Assembly: GCF_945859685.1 (NCBI RefSeq)
Contig: NC_079148.1
Coordinates: 55,438,421-55,502,420, forward strand
Source of the DNA: Eupeodes corollae
Lineage: Eukaryota; Arthropoda; Insecta; Diptera; Syrphidae
Reading direction: 5' to 3'
Length of the DNA: 64,000 nucleotides
Under the pieces are notes generated by a model. It saw only the letters and a program-made list of their open reading frames with translations. It was not told where the DNA came from and did no database searches. The position numbers and the translations under genes are program-made. Shown here one piece after another: positions 10,158-21,954 of the stretch (the stretch's first letter is position 1; every line of letters begins with the position of its first letter).

Positions 10158-10850
10158 CCTGTGTTATGTTCCCTTTAGAGCGATTGTGGTTTTTTTTACA
10201 TAGACCTGCGACTTCAAAAACCACACAGGAAAAAGTGTAGCGGGTTCAAACTGCATGATCTTGGTGGCCAATTCACATCACCACTGCGGGAGATAACCTT
10301 ACCCTCATACCACATGTTGTCTAGGTCCATATGGTTCAATTTGGGCCATAAGAAATAAATCATTATCGTTATGTGGCGCTCGATTTTGACAGTGATCGTT
10401 TCACTTAAGTAAGGACCACCATCAGCACAAAAGCCACATGAAAGGGTAACTTTTTGAGGATGCATTATCACCTGGTGAACCTCCCGTTGGTTGGTGTCGT
10501 CCCATATACGGCAATTTCAATTTGCTTTGTACCACAGCTATTCATCCAAAAATGCGCTTCGTCACTAAAAATGATTTTTCGGTAAACATTAGGTCGAAGC
10601 CCAGTCAGCGAACAAACGACGTTGCTTATAGTCATGAACTTAAAGCTCCTGGGTCAGTTGGATCTTGTATGGGTGTATGTCCCAGTCCCCACGCAAAACT
10701 CGCCAAGTTGAAGTCTGCAAAAGGCCAAGTTCTTGATCACGGCAAGGAATAGACTGCCTAGGGTTCTGAAACAACTGATATAATGAAACATTTGACAGAT
10801 GTCACCAAAACAAAATGGCCACCACAAGGCGCGAAATCTACCTAGGCCAA
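10158..10850 (-). pseudogene. IS630/mariner-type transposase relic, catalytic domain deleted
   Basis: On the minus strand, in order: 'CRDQELGLLQTSTWRVLRG', 'IHPYKIQLTQEL', 'KQRRLFADWA', 'KSFLVTKRIFG' or, in the neighbouring frame, the first catalytic motif 'IIFSDEAHFWM', then 'HPQKVTLSCGF', 'WPKLNHMDLDNMW', 'VISRSGDVNWPPRSC' and 'QVYVKKTTIALK'. This is a DDE/D transposase, which would excise and reinsert its element at TA sites. Between 'DNMW' and 'VISR' the block that should hold the second aspartate ('QQDGAT..') is deleted, and the third acidic position reads NPLHFF where PLDYFL is usual. Frameshifts add to the damage. Confidence 0.75.
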
Positions 10851-10944
10851 TTAATAAACCCTCGTTTATAAATTTAATAATTGTAAGTTTCGTAAAAGGA
10901 TTTAAACTTCTATTTTATAAAAAAAAATCAATAAAAACCCATAT

Positions 10945-11450
10945 GCTTAGGTAAGGTTAGGTTAAAGTGGCTGTTGGTTGGGAAGTCCAACAAACTTAGA
11001 CCAAAGCAATGTCCGTTTGGTCCACATGGATCAGTTGATCAGCTTAATTCATCGAACCAATTGGAGCTCCGTATGAAGCATGGGAGACAAATAATGTCAG
11101 AAATTTGTTGGGTCGATAGTATCGTTGAAGTAGTAGTCTCCAACTCCAAGGTGGATTCTACGCTTTAGCGATAAGGCAGGGCATGTGCAGAGAAGATTAG
11201 GGAGATTTTCTCCTCCTCCTCCTCGTCCATGCAACTCCTACAAAAATCATTTGAAAGGGCTCCAAGTGGAATAGCCTTCCTATTAAGCAGTGCCCAGTCA
11301 GAAAACCTATAACGCAATCTACTCAGAGAGATTAATTGTTTTGAGAGCCTAGCGCTAAGATTAGGCCAAATTAGTTTTGTCGCTAAACAGGTGGTGGTGT
11401 TATTCCACCTGAAGTTTGTTTTCTCTATGGTATCTTTCTTTAGCATGACA
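10945..11450 (-). pseudogene. LOA-type LINE 3' fragment (copy C)
   Basis: The minus-strand frame 11165-11446 carries the post-RNase H tail of the LOA element seen whole at 32275-35540: 'FRWNNTTTCLATKLIWP', 'NRKAIPLGALSNDFCRSC' and the acidic run MDEEEEE. The 3' untranslated part ends in a TTAGG-like tail ('aaggttaggtt' at about 10953). It is heavily 5' truncated and cannot be active. Confidence 0.7.
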
Positions 11451-11639
11451 AAATATACTTGACAAAATTAAAATAAATTAATTAAAAAGACCCCAGAAAC
11501 AAAACCATGCTGCTCTTTGCTGAACATCTTGTCAGCTTTTTTAAACCATTTCCAGCAAAATAACGAATGTAAAATTCTTTGTCACATTCAAAGAAGTAAG
11601 AAACATGTGTCAAAATGTGTATCTGGTAAAATATTACAG

Positions 11640-12795
11640 GGTAAGATCTTCTTCAGGTTTAAAAGGAAGTGCCCTTAGTAGACTTTGAGAAACGCATGCC
11701 TTGAACTAAGATACGTCCCACATTATTAAAAAACAGCGGAAGTCATTGTTATATCTAAACAAGGTAAGTCTCCAATAAAATTAATATTTTTTGGACCAAT
11801 ACCGTTTATGCCAATCATTGAAAAAGTTTTAGGAAAACTGCCACTGAAATAGCTTAGCCAAATAATAGAAGAAAGAAAACTAATTCCTAATCATAAGTTT
11901 AGGTTTAGAAATAAACATTCCATGACAGATAGAGGTGTGCATCGCTATATTCTTAGATGTTGCTCAATTCTTTGACAATGTTTGGCACTTGGGACTTGAG
12001 GACAAGCTGCATATGGACCTATTGCGGTATTACTACCAAATACTGAAATCATATGTAACCCTTTATGGTATACGGTTCAACCAAAATTATTCGTAACCAA
12101 AGATAATTAAAGCCGATGTACTGCAAGGAAGTGCCATACGACAAACCTTATATCTTTTATATAAATGCTGCCATGGCCACTTTCGATAATGATACAAAAA
12201 TATTGGTGTCGGATAGATTTATTAAAAGGCTACTTAAAAATTACAAAATGCTGTCGATAAAGTAAGTAAGTAATAAAGTGTTTGGAAGCAATAAATGCGT
12301 TTAAATCGAACAAAACCGACGCAGATACATTTTACAAAAACCAAAACCATAAATAATGTTATAATTTGTTTAAATTTAAAAGTTTATAAGTCCTGTATTC
12401 CATTACTGTCAATTACTTTAAATGAACAGAGCACTTCAAAAAGAAAAGGGAAGAGCTTTGAAGAACAGAAGAATGTACTGTTAATAGGAAAGAACTCTGA
12501 TCTATCACTCCGAAACAAACTGATATTACATAAGCAAGAACATAAGTCCGTTTAAATTTTCGGATGTACAAAGAAAACAAATGCTAAACCTTTTAAAAAA
12601 TTCCCAAACGATGACCTTCATGCAATAGAAAATATTCTTTGGTATCAAGTGAAATAGTTATAGAAGTGGTTAAAAACATGTATCAGTGCCTGCAAGGTCA
12701 TACTTCGGAGTCCCAAATATACGAGACAATTTTCGGAGATTAAAAAGAACCAAGGCTCATGAGCTGATAGTAAAACAAAACTATGGAAAAATATT
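11640..12795 (+). pseudogene. Jockey-clade LINE reverse transcriptase relic
   Basis: Scattered over three plus frames are blocks of a Jockey-type reverse transcriptase: 'KTAEVIVISKQGKSP', 'MPIIEKVLGKL', 'LSQIIEERKLIPNHKF', a 'WHLGLEDKLHMDL' block, 'QILKSYVT', then 'GKNSDLSLRNKLILHKQE' (12485-12540), 'GCTKKTN' and finally 'LKRTKAHELI'. The YADD region is lost or unreadable. At least six frame changes are needed to follow it, so it is an old dead copy. No ORF1 or 3' tail is seen. Confidence 0.6.
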
Positions 12796-12799
12796 CCGA

Positions 12800-15711
12800 C
12801 TATAAAATTCGCCTAAACTGAATTATAAGTTTTTTTGTTTGATTTTATAAAAAAGTGTAGGCGTCTCCAATATTTCAAAATAAATACGAATTTTGAAGTA
12901 ACTAAAAAAATATTGTTTCATTTCTAACATCTTGAAATCAAACATAACCTGAATCATCTGAACTTGTGCTTAGGACAGTTTTAGAAAGCAATTAAGTTAA
13001 AATAAGACATAATTACACGTATTTATCAACTGAAAAATTCGAAAAAATAGTCCCTTTTTCCATTTTCCTAAAATGATAACTCAAAAACCCAGAGCTTTTA
13101 CCACAACATCTATTACGAAATTAAATTCAGCATAAAAAGTTAAAAACTTATACTCCACTCCCACTCTCAAATGTTAAAAAATTTAACCAATATTTGTCAA
13201 ACTGTGTTAAATTGTATTACAAAAATAGGATACAATTATCAGCGAAACAATAATACAAATCGGAAATATTATTATCTGATTGACAACTATTAAATAATCA
13301 TTTCTACTAAAAGGATTTTTGATGAATCCCTTATTTCTGTCACCCATTATTTACTTTACCAATACTTTTAAGTTAATGAAAATTTCGTTTATCGTTTGAC
13401 ACAAAAGTCTCAAAGATCCTTCAGTGTCAATTAGGGACGACAAAGTGACGTTTTGATTGACACTTCACCCGTTTTCAATTGTCGTCGGGTGGGGGCAGCA
13501 GAGGCGTTTCGTTGGTGACGGTGTTCGAATTTGCTATCAATTTCAATCCGCCAAAGCATCAATGAGCTTTAAACAATTTCCGCTGACACAATATCTATCA
13601 CAATACATTTATCCATATCCTTTTTTCTATCACAGTTTAACGATTAGATTCGTTCTCTGTGTGAAAAAGTATTTCTTACAGAATGATTTTTTCTTAGTGC
13701 ACTTGTAGGCTGATTTTTTCGACGTTTTTGTTGTTGTTTGTGCTGTTTTTGAACTCCTTAACATCAGTTCAGTTGTTTTTGTTGGTCCTTGCCAAACATT
13801 CAGAATGGGGACATGTCCGTCCATTTTATTTCATTCCATTCCATTCAATTGTATTGTTGACTACAGTCAAAGTCGATGCAATGGCAAAACAAAAATAAAA
13901 GAAGAAATTTCAAAATTGCTTTTACAAGAATGCAATAGTTGATAATTAATTTTTGGAAGAGTTATACAAATTTCGAGATTGCATCAAGTCAAAATATATG
14001 TAAAATATTATAAAAGTAATAACCAACAATGGCTTACGAGGAGTAGATGAAAAGTAAGGTATTCATTTATTTAAAGTTTTGATAAGCGGGACGACAATTA
14101 CAGGACATTGTGGAATTTATTTACCATAATAATGGTTTTAAAATTCAAGCTCTTCACTACACTTTGCTTACCCAATGAGAATAGCATTGACACGACGTGT
14201 TAGTGAAATTCCTTGCCAAGGTGGCAAAAGTAGACTTTACAACAACCAAGGAGAAGGACATTATAACAAAAATGTGAAGTATCTCGTCCTCATCTTCATT
14301 CTCAATCCTCATCTTCTTCATTCCTTTCCTCGCACTACGACGACTACTTCTCTATCTTCTTCTATACACACATATACTCGTAAAGCAGCAAGTCGTTCAT
14401 TCTAAGAGTAAGTTCAGGACTATAATACATATATTTATATTGTTAAGAAACTATAGAGCACGTTTGCTGGATAAACTGCTTTAGGGTAAGTCTATAAGGA
14501 AAGCCTACATGTACACATGACGACTACAACGACAACAACAACAACAAGAACGAGAACGTCGACGGCTATGCCGATGATGACGACGACGACGTGAATAAGA
14601 TGGTAAGTTGGCAAGACGGAGGCGGGTGGTGTAGTGTAGCATATGTAACACGTATACACAAGGAGACAAATTGTACTGCAATTAAGTAACGATGTTCCAA
14701 CACAATGAGAGAGCCCCCCATCATGCAATGACCTCGGAGTTGGGGGTACGGACAGAGTATACGGACAAAGGAAGTCCTTTTCTTAAGAGAGTAGAAAGCT
14801 ATTTTCCGTCGTTGTCGTCGTTGTAGTTGTCGTCATCGTCTTCGTCGATTAGTGTTCTTAGACACAATTGTTAGCCAACTATATAATACAAAAGAGATCC
14901 TTTCAATGATAGTTACTGAGTAAAGTTGTGAAGCCAAAACTTTTTAATAGGGCAGCATCACACAGAACAATTTTTGCTTGGTGTAGTGTTAAATTGAAAA
15001 CAGAGGAACTGTTAACAGAAATGAATTAAGTTTACATAATTATTATTTCTAGATTAAGAGGACATAAAATTGATGTAAAGTTTTTTGCTTGATTTTTTTT
15101 CTTCTTGGAAATGCATTTTCTTGAGAACTTTCATAATTGTTTGAGGTTACACTCACCGCCCTTTTTTTTAATTTACTAAATGGAATGAATTAAATAAAGT
15201 ATTCCTAGCTATTAATGTATTTATGTAAGTGTTCTTGAAAAAATCTCTTTAGCTTTTCTATTCAAAGCTTTCTCCGTTGCAAGTTCAGAAACAATTCTAT
15301 TCATATTTATGAAATGTCTTAAAACTACTTACATGCGGCCACTTAGACGAATGACATGTCCGGGGAGTTTGGGCTAACGCAGGAGATCAATTATAACTGG
15401 TTTTTAAAAGAACCACTAACAAAATGGTTTTCAGCGACATCTGCAGTACAAATGCGTCCACTTAGGAGTTTGTTGAGTCCTTATTTGAAATCAGTAAGTC
15501 AAGATACAATACGTTTGAAGTGGTTTCCTTCCCTATTTCAATTTTCGGAAAAGGTGTACTCTTGGTGCATTTTTTCTTGAAAACACTGAAATAATGGGCT
15601 AATAGAAGAGTATTTCTGTTATCAAAACTACATGTAACTTTAAAACCAAAACCATTTAACGCCAAAAAATTGAACTCGGAGCAGTGTCTATAAGGGAGTT
15701 TCGAGTTTTTC
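12800..15711. other. Apparently unique non-coding DNA with microsatellites
   Basis: No supported gene. CGA/CAA-type trinucleotide runs lie at 14515-14595 and 14807-14850. The open frames around 14175-14405 and 14492-14728 overlap these runs or low-complexity serine/threonine-rich translations. The boundary with the RTE relic is at about 15711, where its homology stops abruptly. Confidence 0.4.
14515..14595. repeat. CGA/CAA trinucleotide microsatellite
   Basis: Imperfect units of 'gac', 'aac' and 'gat' ending in 'gacgacgacgacg'. A reverse-complement-type run ('gtcgttgtcgtcg') lies at 14807-14850. Confidence 0.6.
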
Positions 15712-18430
15712 GAAACGACGAAGTCCTTGACTACCTCAAAGTTACGTCTGTCTATGGTGACGTTTTGACCAAGACGTTGGTGTTGTAGATCCTTTCTTGA
15801 CGACAGCATGTACTTTGTTTTGCCCTCATTAACCGTTAAACCCATTTTTGCCGCCTCTGTCTCAATACTCACAAAAGCCCCATTGACATCACGCTGAGTT
15901 CTTCCGATTATGTCAATGTCATCAGCATATGCTAGTAATTGGACAGACTTTTGAAAGATAGTGCCTCTAGTGTTGACGTGTGAGCTCTGCACTATTCTTT
16001 CAAGCACGATGTTAAAAAAATCACATGTCAGCGCATCACCTTGTCTAAAACCTTTTTTGACATCGAAATGTTCTGTTAAGTTGTTTCCAACCTTTATGGA
16101 GCAGCGCGAATTCTCCATGGTCATCCTGCACAAACGGACGAGTTTGGCAGGGATGCCAAAACTAGACATGGCTCTATACAGCTCGTCCCTGTAGATGCTG
16201 TCATATGCGACCTTAAAATCGATGAAAAGATGGTGGGTGTCGATTTGATGGTCTTGGATCTGCCGTAATGTGAATATTTGATCAACTGTGGACTTTCCTG
16301 GTCTAAAACCACACTTATAAAGACCTATCAGGTTATTGACGATGGGCTTTAGACGTTCACATATTACGGCAGAGAAGATTTTATAGGCGATGTTAAGTAG
16401 ACCAATTCCTCTTTAGTTGGTGCTGTTTAGAGGGTCTCCTTTTTTTAGGATCGGGCAAACAATACTGAATTTCCGTTCATCGGGCATTTTTTCCTCCGAC
16501 TATATCTTACAGAGAAGTAAGTGCATTCTCGTATAACCAATTTATCTCCAGCTGCTTTAAAGAGCTTGACATTCAAACCATCTGCTCTAGCGCTTTAATA
16601 AAACTTCAGCTTAGATATAGCAATCTTTACTTCGTCTAAGTCGGGAAGACGGGATTGTTGGCTTTCGTCGTCTATGTTGAATGGATCATCCTGCCTGACA
16701 ACGGAATTCAGTTTATCGTCGCCGTTATACAGTCTGCAGAAGTAGTCCTTCCATATCCTCAGCATTGACTGCGGTTCCACTATGATGTTTCCACTTTCGT
16801 CTTTGCAGCTGTTCATAAAACTTTCGAACTTCATTCCTGCGTTTAAACCTCTCAACATCTATGACCGCACGCTTCTCATGCCCTCCCTTTTTCCTTCTGA
16901 GAAGTCGGCGTTCCTCTCGCCTCTTCTGCTCATAGAGCTCATGAGCAGCTGTCTTTTTATGCAGCGCCGCTTTGCGTGTCTGTTGTTTGTCTGCATTTTC
17001 CTGCCGACATTCCTAATCAAACAAACCAGGGGTTCCTTGTTGGTGGCTGTTTGAAACACAGCACATCAGAGGCGGCTTCTCTGATTGCATCTTGGCAATG
17101 TTGCCACTTGTTTTCGATACATTGTGTTGGCGGCAGACAACTTCGAGAGAGGTTACTTGTAACTCGGTCGGAAAAGGATTTGGCGATCTCTGGCGATTGT
17201 AGCCGTTCGACGTTGTACCTTTTCCCAGCACCTCCCTGTTTTGCCTTGGGTCTGGAAATCCAAAGTGCTACCTTGGCTACAACGAGGTAGTGGTCCGAGT
17301 CGATGTTAGCTACTCGGAAAGTTCGTACATCCGTGATGCTGGAAGCGTGTCTGGCGTCAATCGCAATATGGTCAATCTGGTTGACGGTAGATTAATCTGG
17401 AGAAGTATAAGTTCCTTTGAGTGGAAAACGCGTACTGTCTACCATGACGTTTCGCCCCGCAGCAAAATCTATGAGCCTGAATCCGTTGTCGGGAGTGTTG
17501 TCGTGCAGGCTGTTCTTCCCGATTATTCCACCAAAGATGTCTTCCCTTCCTAGCTTGGCATTAAAATCGTCCAGGACTATTTTAATATCGTAGCTGGAGC
17601 TCGAAGAACATATCTTTGGTGTTGTAGTCTTTCTATTCAGTGGGGGTGTGCGCGAATATCAGGCAAATGTTGCCGAATTTAGCCTTGATGCGTATGGTCA
17701 TGACGCGCTCACTGATGCACCTATAGCTCAAGACTTCTTGCCTATGTCTGGCTCCAATGTCGAAGCCGCATCCAAATAAGCGCTGTTGGTTTTCGTGTTA
17801 GCAATCACCATAGTAAATATCGCAGTTTTGCATCCTCTTTTTGCCCGGATGGTGGTGATATCTGTTTTATAGCGGTCTAGGGCCTCCAGTAATTCTTCAG
17901 CCGCACGTGGTCTGTTAAGGAACCTAACATTCCACGTGCATATCCGAAGTTCGTTGTCCTTTATTCGATTGCGTTGTCAACAGTAAATCCGTCCATATCC
18001 GAGGCTTCGCAACTATGAAAGCTTTTACGTGGCCAGGAAGTCTCCCCGATGGCACAACCCCCAACCTGGAGTGCAAGATCCTAAGTATAGCTCCAAGGAT
18101 GGGGAGCCGGATAAAACCGCTCCTTATAGGCCTAGGCTCCGAATAAGTTGAAGATGCCCTATAAGGTGTTCACTTAGTAGTTCAACCTTACTGGATCTGT
18201 AGACGCCACCGTTGATTCCATCTTGGGAATTCCTCCGCTGCCGTCTAGATAAGAAGAGGTGCTTTAGTGGAAACACCTCTCCCCACCTCTCTCGTTTGCT
18301 GCCCCCAACAACTTTCCACTGGAGTTGGAACCTAATCTCCAGTTGAGGTACTAGTCAACCGATGTTCACCACGGGGAGGTGAGAGTAGGAGGTGATAGAC
18401 AGGGGCTGGTTTTGAGAAAAACCTGTGGAC
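15712..18430 (-). pseudogene. RTE-clade LINE relic (5' UTR, endonuclease, reverse transcriptase)
   Basis: Reading on the minus strand from 18430 down: a 5' leader of about 450 bp, then the endonuclease start 'CTWNVRFLNRPRAAEELLE' near 17940, and the endonuclease block 'GREDIFGGIIGKNSLHDN' followed by 'NGFRLIDFAAGRN' near 17450-17560. The linker holds 'MLRIWKDYFCRLYNGD'. The reverse transcriptase has 'SSFGIPAKLVRLCRMTMEN', 'KGFRQGDAL' and the active site 'LAYADDIDIIGRTQRD' (about 15900-15940), and homology ends at 'FEVVKDF' near 15712. RTE elements are about 3.2 kb with one ORF. This copy has its 3' end missing, unlike the usual 5' truncation, and carries stops and frameshifts. The domain from 15712 to 16169 is still an open frame. 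Confidence 0.75.
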
Positions 18431-18435
18431 CATTT

Positions 18436-18720
18436 GAACACCGGAAAAAGATCTCCCATATTTTAAAATTGAATTCCGTGAAGTGTGCTGTGGATCCATC
18501 TTGTAGAAACCAGGCTCTTTTGTGGTTTTTAGTAAACTGATTTAAGTTTGGTTGGAGAATGGTCTAATAAATGTGACAGTAGCAATCCGCATTAACTCAA
18601 ACTTTTTGCCCATTTTCTTCGAAAAAAATAGGGAAATACGGATATATTCCTTTGCGACAAATGCGTGGTGCCACGCCATTACGATTACTAAAAAAGGCAC
18701 GTAGCCCTCTATATATCTAT
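18436..18720 (-). pseudogene. IS630/mariner-type transposase fragment (second catalytic motif)
   Basis: Minus-strand blocks 'GPYFFEENGQKV'-like, 'VNADCYCH', 'PNLNQFTKNHKRAWF' and 'FLQDGSTAHFTE' match the part of the transposase around the second catalytic aspartate (usual form 'WFQQDGATAHTA'). Frameshifts are present. The RTE relic begins immediately beside it, so the LINE may have inserted into or next to an older DNA transposon. Confidence 0.6.
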
Positions 18721-19263
18721 ACCAGGAATACTAATTTATCTATAAATGGCTTTAAATAAAAACATCTAAAAATACGGGAGATTTTTTTGCCGGACCTTGT
18801 AGTTAATATTATTTTTGAGATAATTCGACTCTTTAGCAGTTTTGGTGCTGACCTTGTTTTTAAGCTGAGAAATCTATTTTCTTAAACATTGGACAAAACT
18901 CGGAAAGTGCAAGGTACAAGGTGCAAAATACTCGAAACTAACTTCCAATTCTAACCGATTGCTGAGTAAAATGACCAAGTTTAGAGGCCAATCGTCTTTA
19001 TTTTTTTAGTTTCCGGCGAAAAGAATTGAAACTTATATCGTCCACGTAGTTTAGTTGTTTCAGGAAAGTTATCAGTTTCCTACTATGTAAGTAACAGCGC
19101 ATTGCTGATTTTTCAAAAAATGTAAATAGCATTGAGTTCATGCAGGATACCCCTTCTCCCCAAAAAGTTAAGATCGATATTCGATGCACTTGATCAATGT
19201 CGGAGGTGTAATGTAAAGTGTTGCTTCAGGATGTTTTTGTATGCATTTATCATCTTGGCAACT
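18721..19263. other. AT-rich non-coding stretch
   Basis: Nothing recognised. The 63-codon minus frame at 18998-19189 has no family resemblance I can name. Confidence 0.4.
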
Positions 19264-20106
19264 GCAGGTTAATCCAAGGTCATTTTACAACCCAGATTAT
19301 TTTTAAATAAGGTTATTTTATAACCTTGTTTCCCAAGTTAACCACGGAAAATGTATGACCAATTTTATTTTGTAGCACAGCATGATTTGTAACCCAGGTT
19401 ATTTTTCAACGTACTGTTTATTTATAACCCGCAGGTTATTTCTAAACTCAGTTTATTTTCTATCCCATGAAATCTTAAAACCCAGGTTTGTTTTTTAGCA
19501 TTGTTAGTTTTAGCCTGTTTTTTTTATAACCCAACATAATTTTAAAACAGTTTTTGTATAACATAGGTTTATTTGTAATCTAGGGCATTGTTTAACCCAG
19601 GTTACTTTTTATACCGGTTTTTTCACATTGATTATTTTATAACCTAGGTCATTTTTTGACCCAGGTTGATTTGTAACCTAGTTTATTTTCAACCCAGGTT
19701 ATTTTATAACCCAGGCTATTTGTAAGCCCGGGTTATTTTATAATCTAGCTTATTTTAAAACCCAGGTTGATTTGTAACCCAACTTATTTCTTCATTCAGG
19801 TTATATTTTAAACCCCTTAATTTAAAATCGAGGTACTTTTAAAACCCAAGCTATTTTTTTATCCAAGTTGTAACCTGATTATTCGTTAACCCTGGATATT
19901 TTATAACCCAGATAATTTGTTAAGCCAGATAGTTGTTTAACCCAGATAAATTTATAATCCGTGTTATTTTTCAACCCAAGTCATTTTGAAAATGGGGCTA
20001 TTTTTTAACCCTGGTTAATTTGTAACTCAACTTAATTTTTCACCCCGGTTATTTTATAGCCGTGGTTATTTTTTGACATTGGTTATTTTATAACCTTGGT
20101 AATTTA
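19264..20106. repeat. Degenerate minisatellite, unit about 20 bp (AACCCAGGTTATTTT-like)
   Basis: About 40 imperfect head-to-tail units based on 'ataacccaggttatttt', spaced 18-24 bp. Good units include 'aacccaggttattttataac' near 19692 and 'aacccaggttgatttgtaac' near 19659. Each unit has a small inverted repeat (AACC...GGTT). Units differ widely, so the array is old or diversifying. The array resumes at 20622. Confidence 0.75.
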
Positions 20107-20621
20107 ATTTCTCAGTAAAGCAAAGCCTCTCAATAGTATGATTTACTAATGACTGCAGTGAACTTTTGCATATACCTCATTGATTGTTAACTCAGCTGGA
20201 TAACAGTTTTTCTTAGCTTTTTGAATGTTTGTATATGAGAAAAAAGATGTTTGCATTTTGCATTGACTTTTTGCTGAATAACATCATATTGATGTTTCGA
20301 CAAATTAGCATCAACCATTAAAAATAATGCTTCATCAGCAGAAAAGCCCACTGAAGGTACATATGTACATACTAAGAATTTCCCGTACTCTTAGTGGACG
20401 AAGCTTCCGACAAATCTTTCAAGAACTGGACTGAATCTTGCTTTCCCATTTTTCAAAGCACTATCTCACTAGCCTTAACAATTTCTTGAGGGTCAAGGTT
20501 GAATCTAAAAGACATGAATAACCGTAACCTATTGTATTGAGAAGCTAAACAAATGTTCAAAAGTCATGTGGCTTAACTTTTTTTCACTTTGTCCAGCTAG
20601 ATTTGCGATCTACCACACTGT
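20107..20621. other. 515-bp interruption of the minisatellite
   Basis: This block lacks the repeat unit, and the array continues after it. I find no terminal inverted repeats, target duplication or coding. It may be an inserted element or a part of the array that has decayed beyond recognition. Confidence 0.35.
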
Positions 20622-20755
20622 ACCTCGGTTAGTTTTTAACCCCAGGTTATGTTTTAATCCTGGTTAATTTTGAAACCCGGTAGTTTAAAGCCACAAGTAA
20701 TTATTTAACTGAGGATATTTGTTTAAAACAGGTTAATTAATAACCCAGATTACCC
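20622..20755. repeat. Minisatellite array, second segment
   Basis: Six or seven more units of the same AACC..GGTT type, for example 'ttaaccccaggttatgtttt' near 20636 and 'aataacccagattaccc' at the end. Confidence 0.65.
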
Positions 20756-20904
20756 ATTTAAGAATTTATACGAACATTTCAAAAGAAAATCTACTTCAAC
20801 TTCTTCACGTTGACAAAAAATTCAAAGATAATTGAAATTAACCCCTTACCGAAACCCTTAATTGAAAGATGTAAGCCATTAATCTTCGAATACTGGTGTT
20901 ACAT

Positions 20905-21775
20905 TTTTCTTAGGAAAAGGAAGGAGGCCCTCTAAATTGCACCAACACAGCCTCCTGAGGATTGCATATAAGATCCTTTCTGACGTATTATGTGAATATT
21001 TGAAGCCGTTCGTCGACGACCTGATAGGTCCTTACCAGTGTGGCTTCAGACTAGGAAAGTTCACCATTGACCAAATATTCATATTGCCGCATAACTTGGT
21101 AATCGATATCCATCATCAGAGCCGCTTATTACAGCATCTATATAGAAGAGCTCTACCGAGCAACGTCTAGTTTTGGCATCCCTGTTAAACTTACCCGTTT
21201 GTGCAGAATAACGATGGATAATTCACGATGCATAGTTGGAAGATCAAAGAGTGATGTCAGTAAAGCGTTTTCGAGCATTGCGAACGTAAGCGGAGAAGAT
21301 GGGTTTAGTGTTCAATGAGGGCAAGACCAAAAATATATGTACGTTGTCATCAAAAAAGTACATTGAACGATGACGCCTTGGACAAAACGTCATTATGGAA
21401 GCTATAACTTTTTTATTGTTAAGGACTTTGTTTGCCTAGACACCATTTTAAACTCAGACAACGAAACCACTGCAGAAATCAAACAAACAATAACTCTTGA
21501 AAATCGCTGCTTCTTTGGACTTAGAATGCAATTGAGTAGTAAAGTCTTCTCTCGAGCATCTAAAATCACCATCATCTATAAGACACTCATCATACCGGTT
21601 CTCATTTGTGGCGCTGAGACTGGACCCTTTCAAAGTAATATGAGATCGTTTTATAACGCTTCGAGATAAAAGTTCTTCGGGTGGTTTTTGGTACCGTCTG
21701 CATAGCTGGAGGAGAAGATACAACGACAATATGTATGGGCTGTACAGCGACACTGACTGGGTAAAAGAATAAAAG
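20905..21775 (+). pseudogene. RTE-clade LINE relic, second copy (internal deletion)
   Basis: Plus-strand blocks: 'LLRIAYKILSDVLCEYLKP' and 'DLIGPYQCGFRLGKFTIDQ' (20955-21080), pieces near 21140-21230 of the same region as 'LYRAMSSFGIPAKLVRLC', then a jump to a block matching 'GRTQRDVNGAF' (21255-21290), and finally 'VKDFVCLDTILNSDNETTA', 'EIKQTITLENRCFFGL', 'MQLSSKVFSRASK' and 'YKTLIIPVLICGAET' (21420-21620). The jump deletes the YADD active site. The ORF2 end continues after a LINE tail inserted at 21781-21952. Confidence 0.7.
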
Positions 21776-21780
21776 TCAAA

Positions 21781-21952
21781 CTATTTTGTTTGTTTTGTTT
21801 GTTTTTATAATAAGCGCACACTCAAGGGGATATTACTACCCTTATTACCCTTTCCACAGTGTGAACACTAGGAAAGGGAGAGAGAGGTTGAAAGGAGGTG
21901 TCGGTGCGCATGTTTTTGAATTCCTGAATATTGCATTGGCTGAATATTGCAA
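21781..21952 (-). mobile_element. 3' tail of a CR1/Jockey-group LINE, minus strand
   Basis: The reverse complement reads 'tgcaatattcaggaattcaa', then 'cacactgtg', 'agggtagtaatatcccc' and 'ttgagtgtgcgcttatt', with a terminal (acaaa)n run at 21781-21805. This is the same 3' end as the LINE at 59240-61615. It interrupts the RTE relic, whose frame resumes at about 21955. Confidence 0.7.
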
Positions 21953-21954
21953 TG

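Noticed and set aside
14515..14595. Coding exon of an Asp/Asn-rich protein
   Set aside because: The open frame arises from a CGA/CAA microsatellite and closes on both sides without splice-site support.
19264..20755. CRISPR-like array
   Set aside because: Units are contiguous, about 20 bp and degenerate, with no unique spacers; the genome is clearly eukaryotic. It is a minisatellite.
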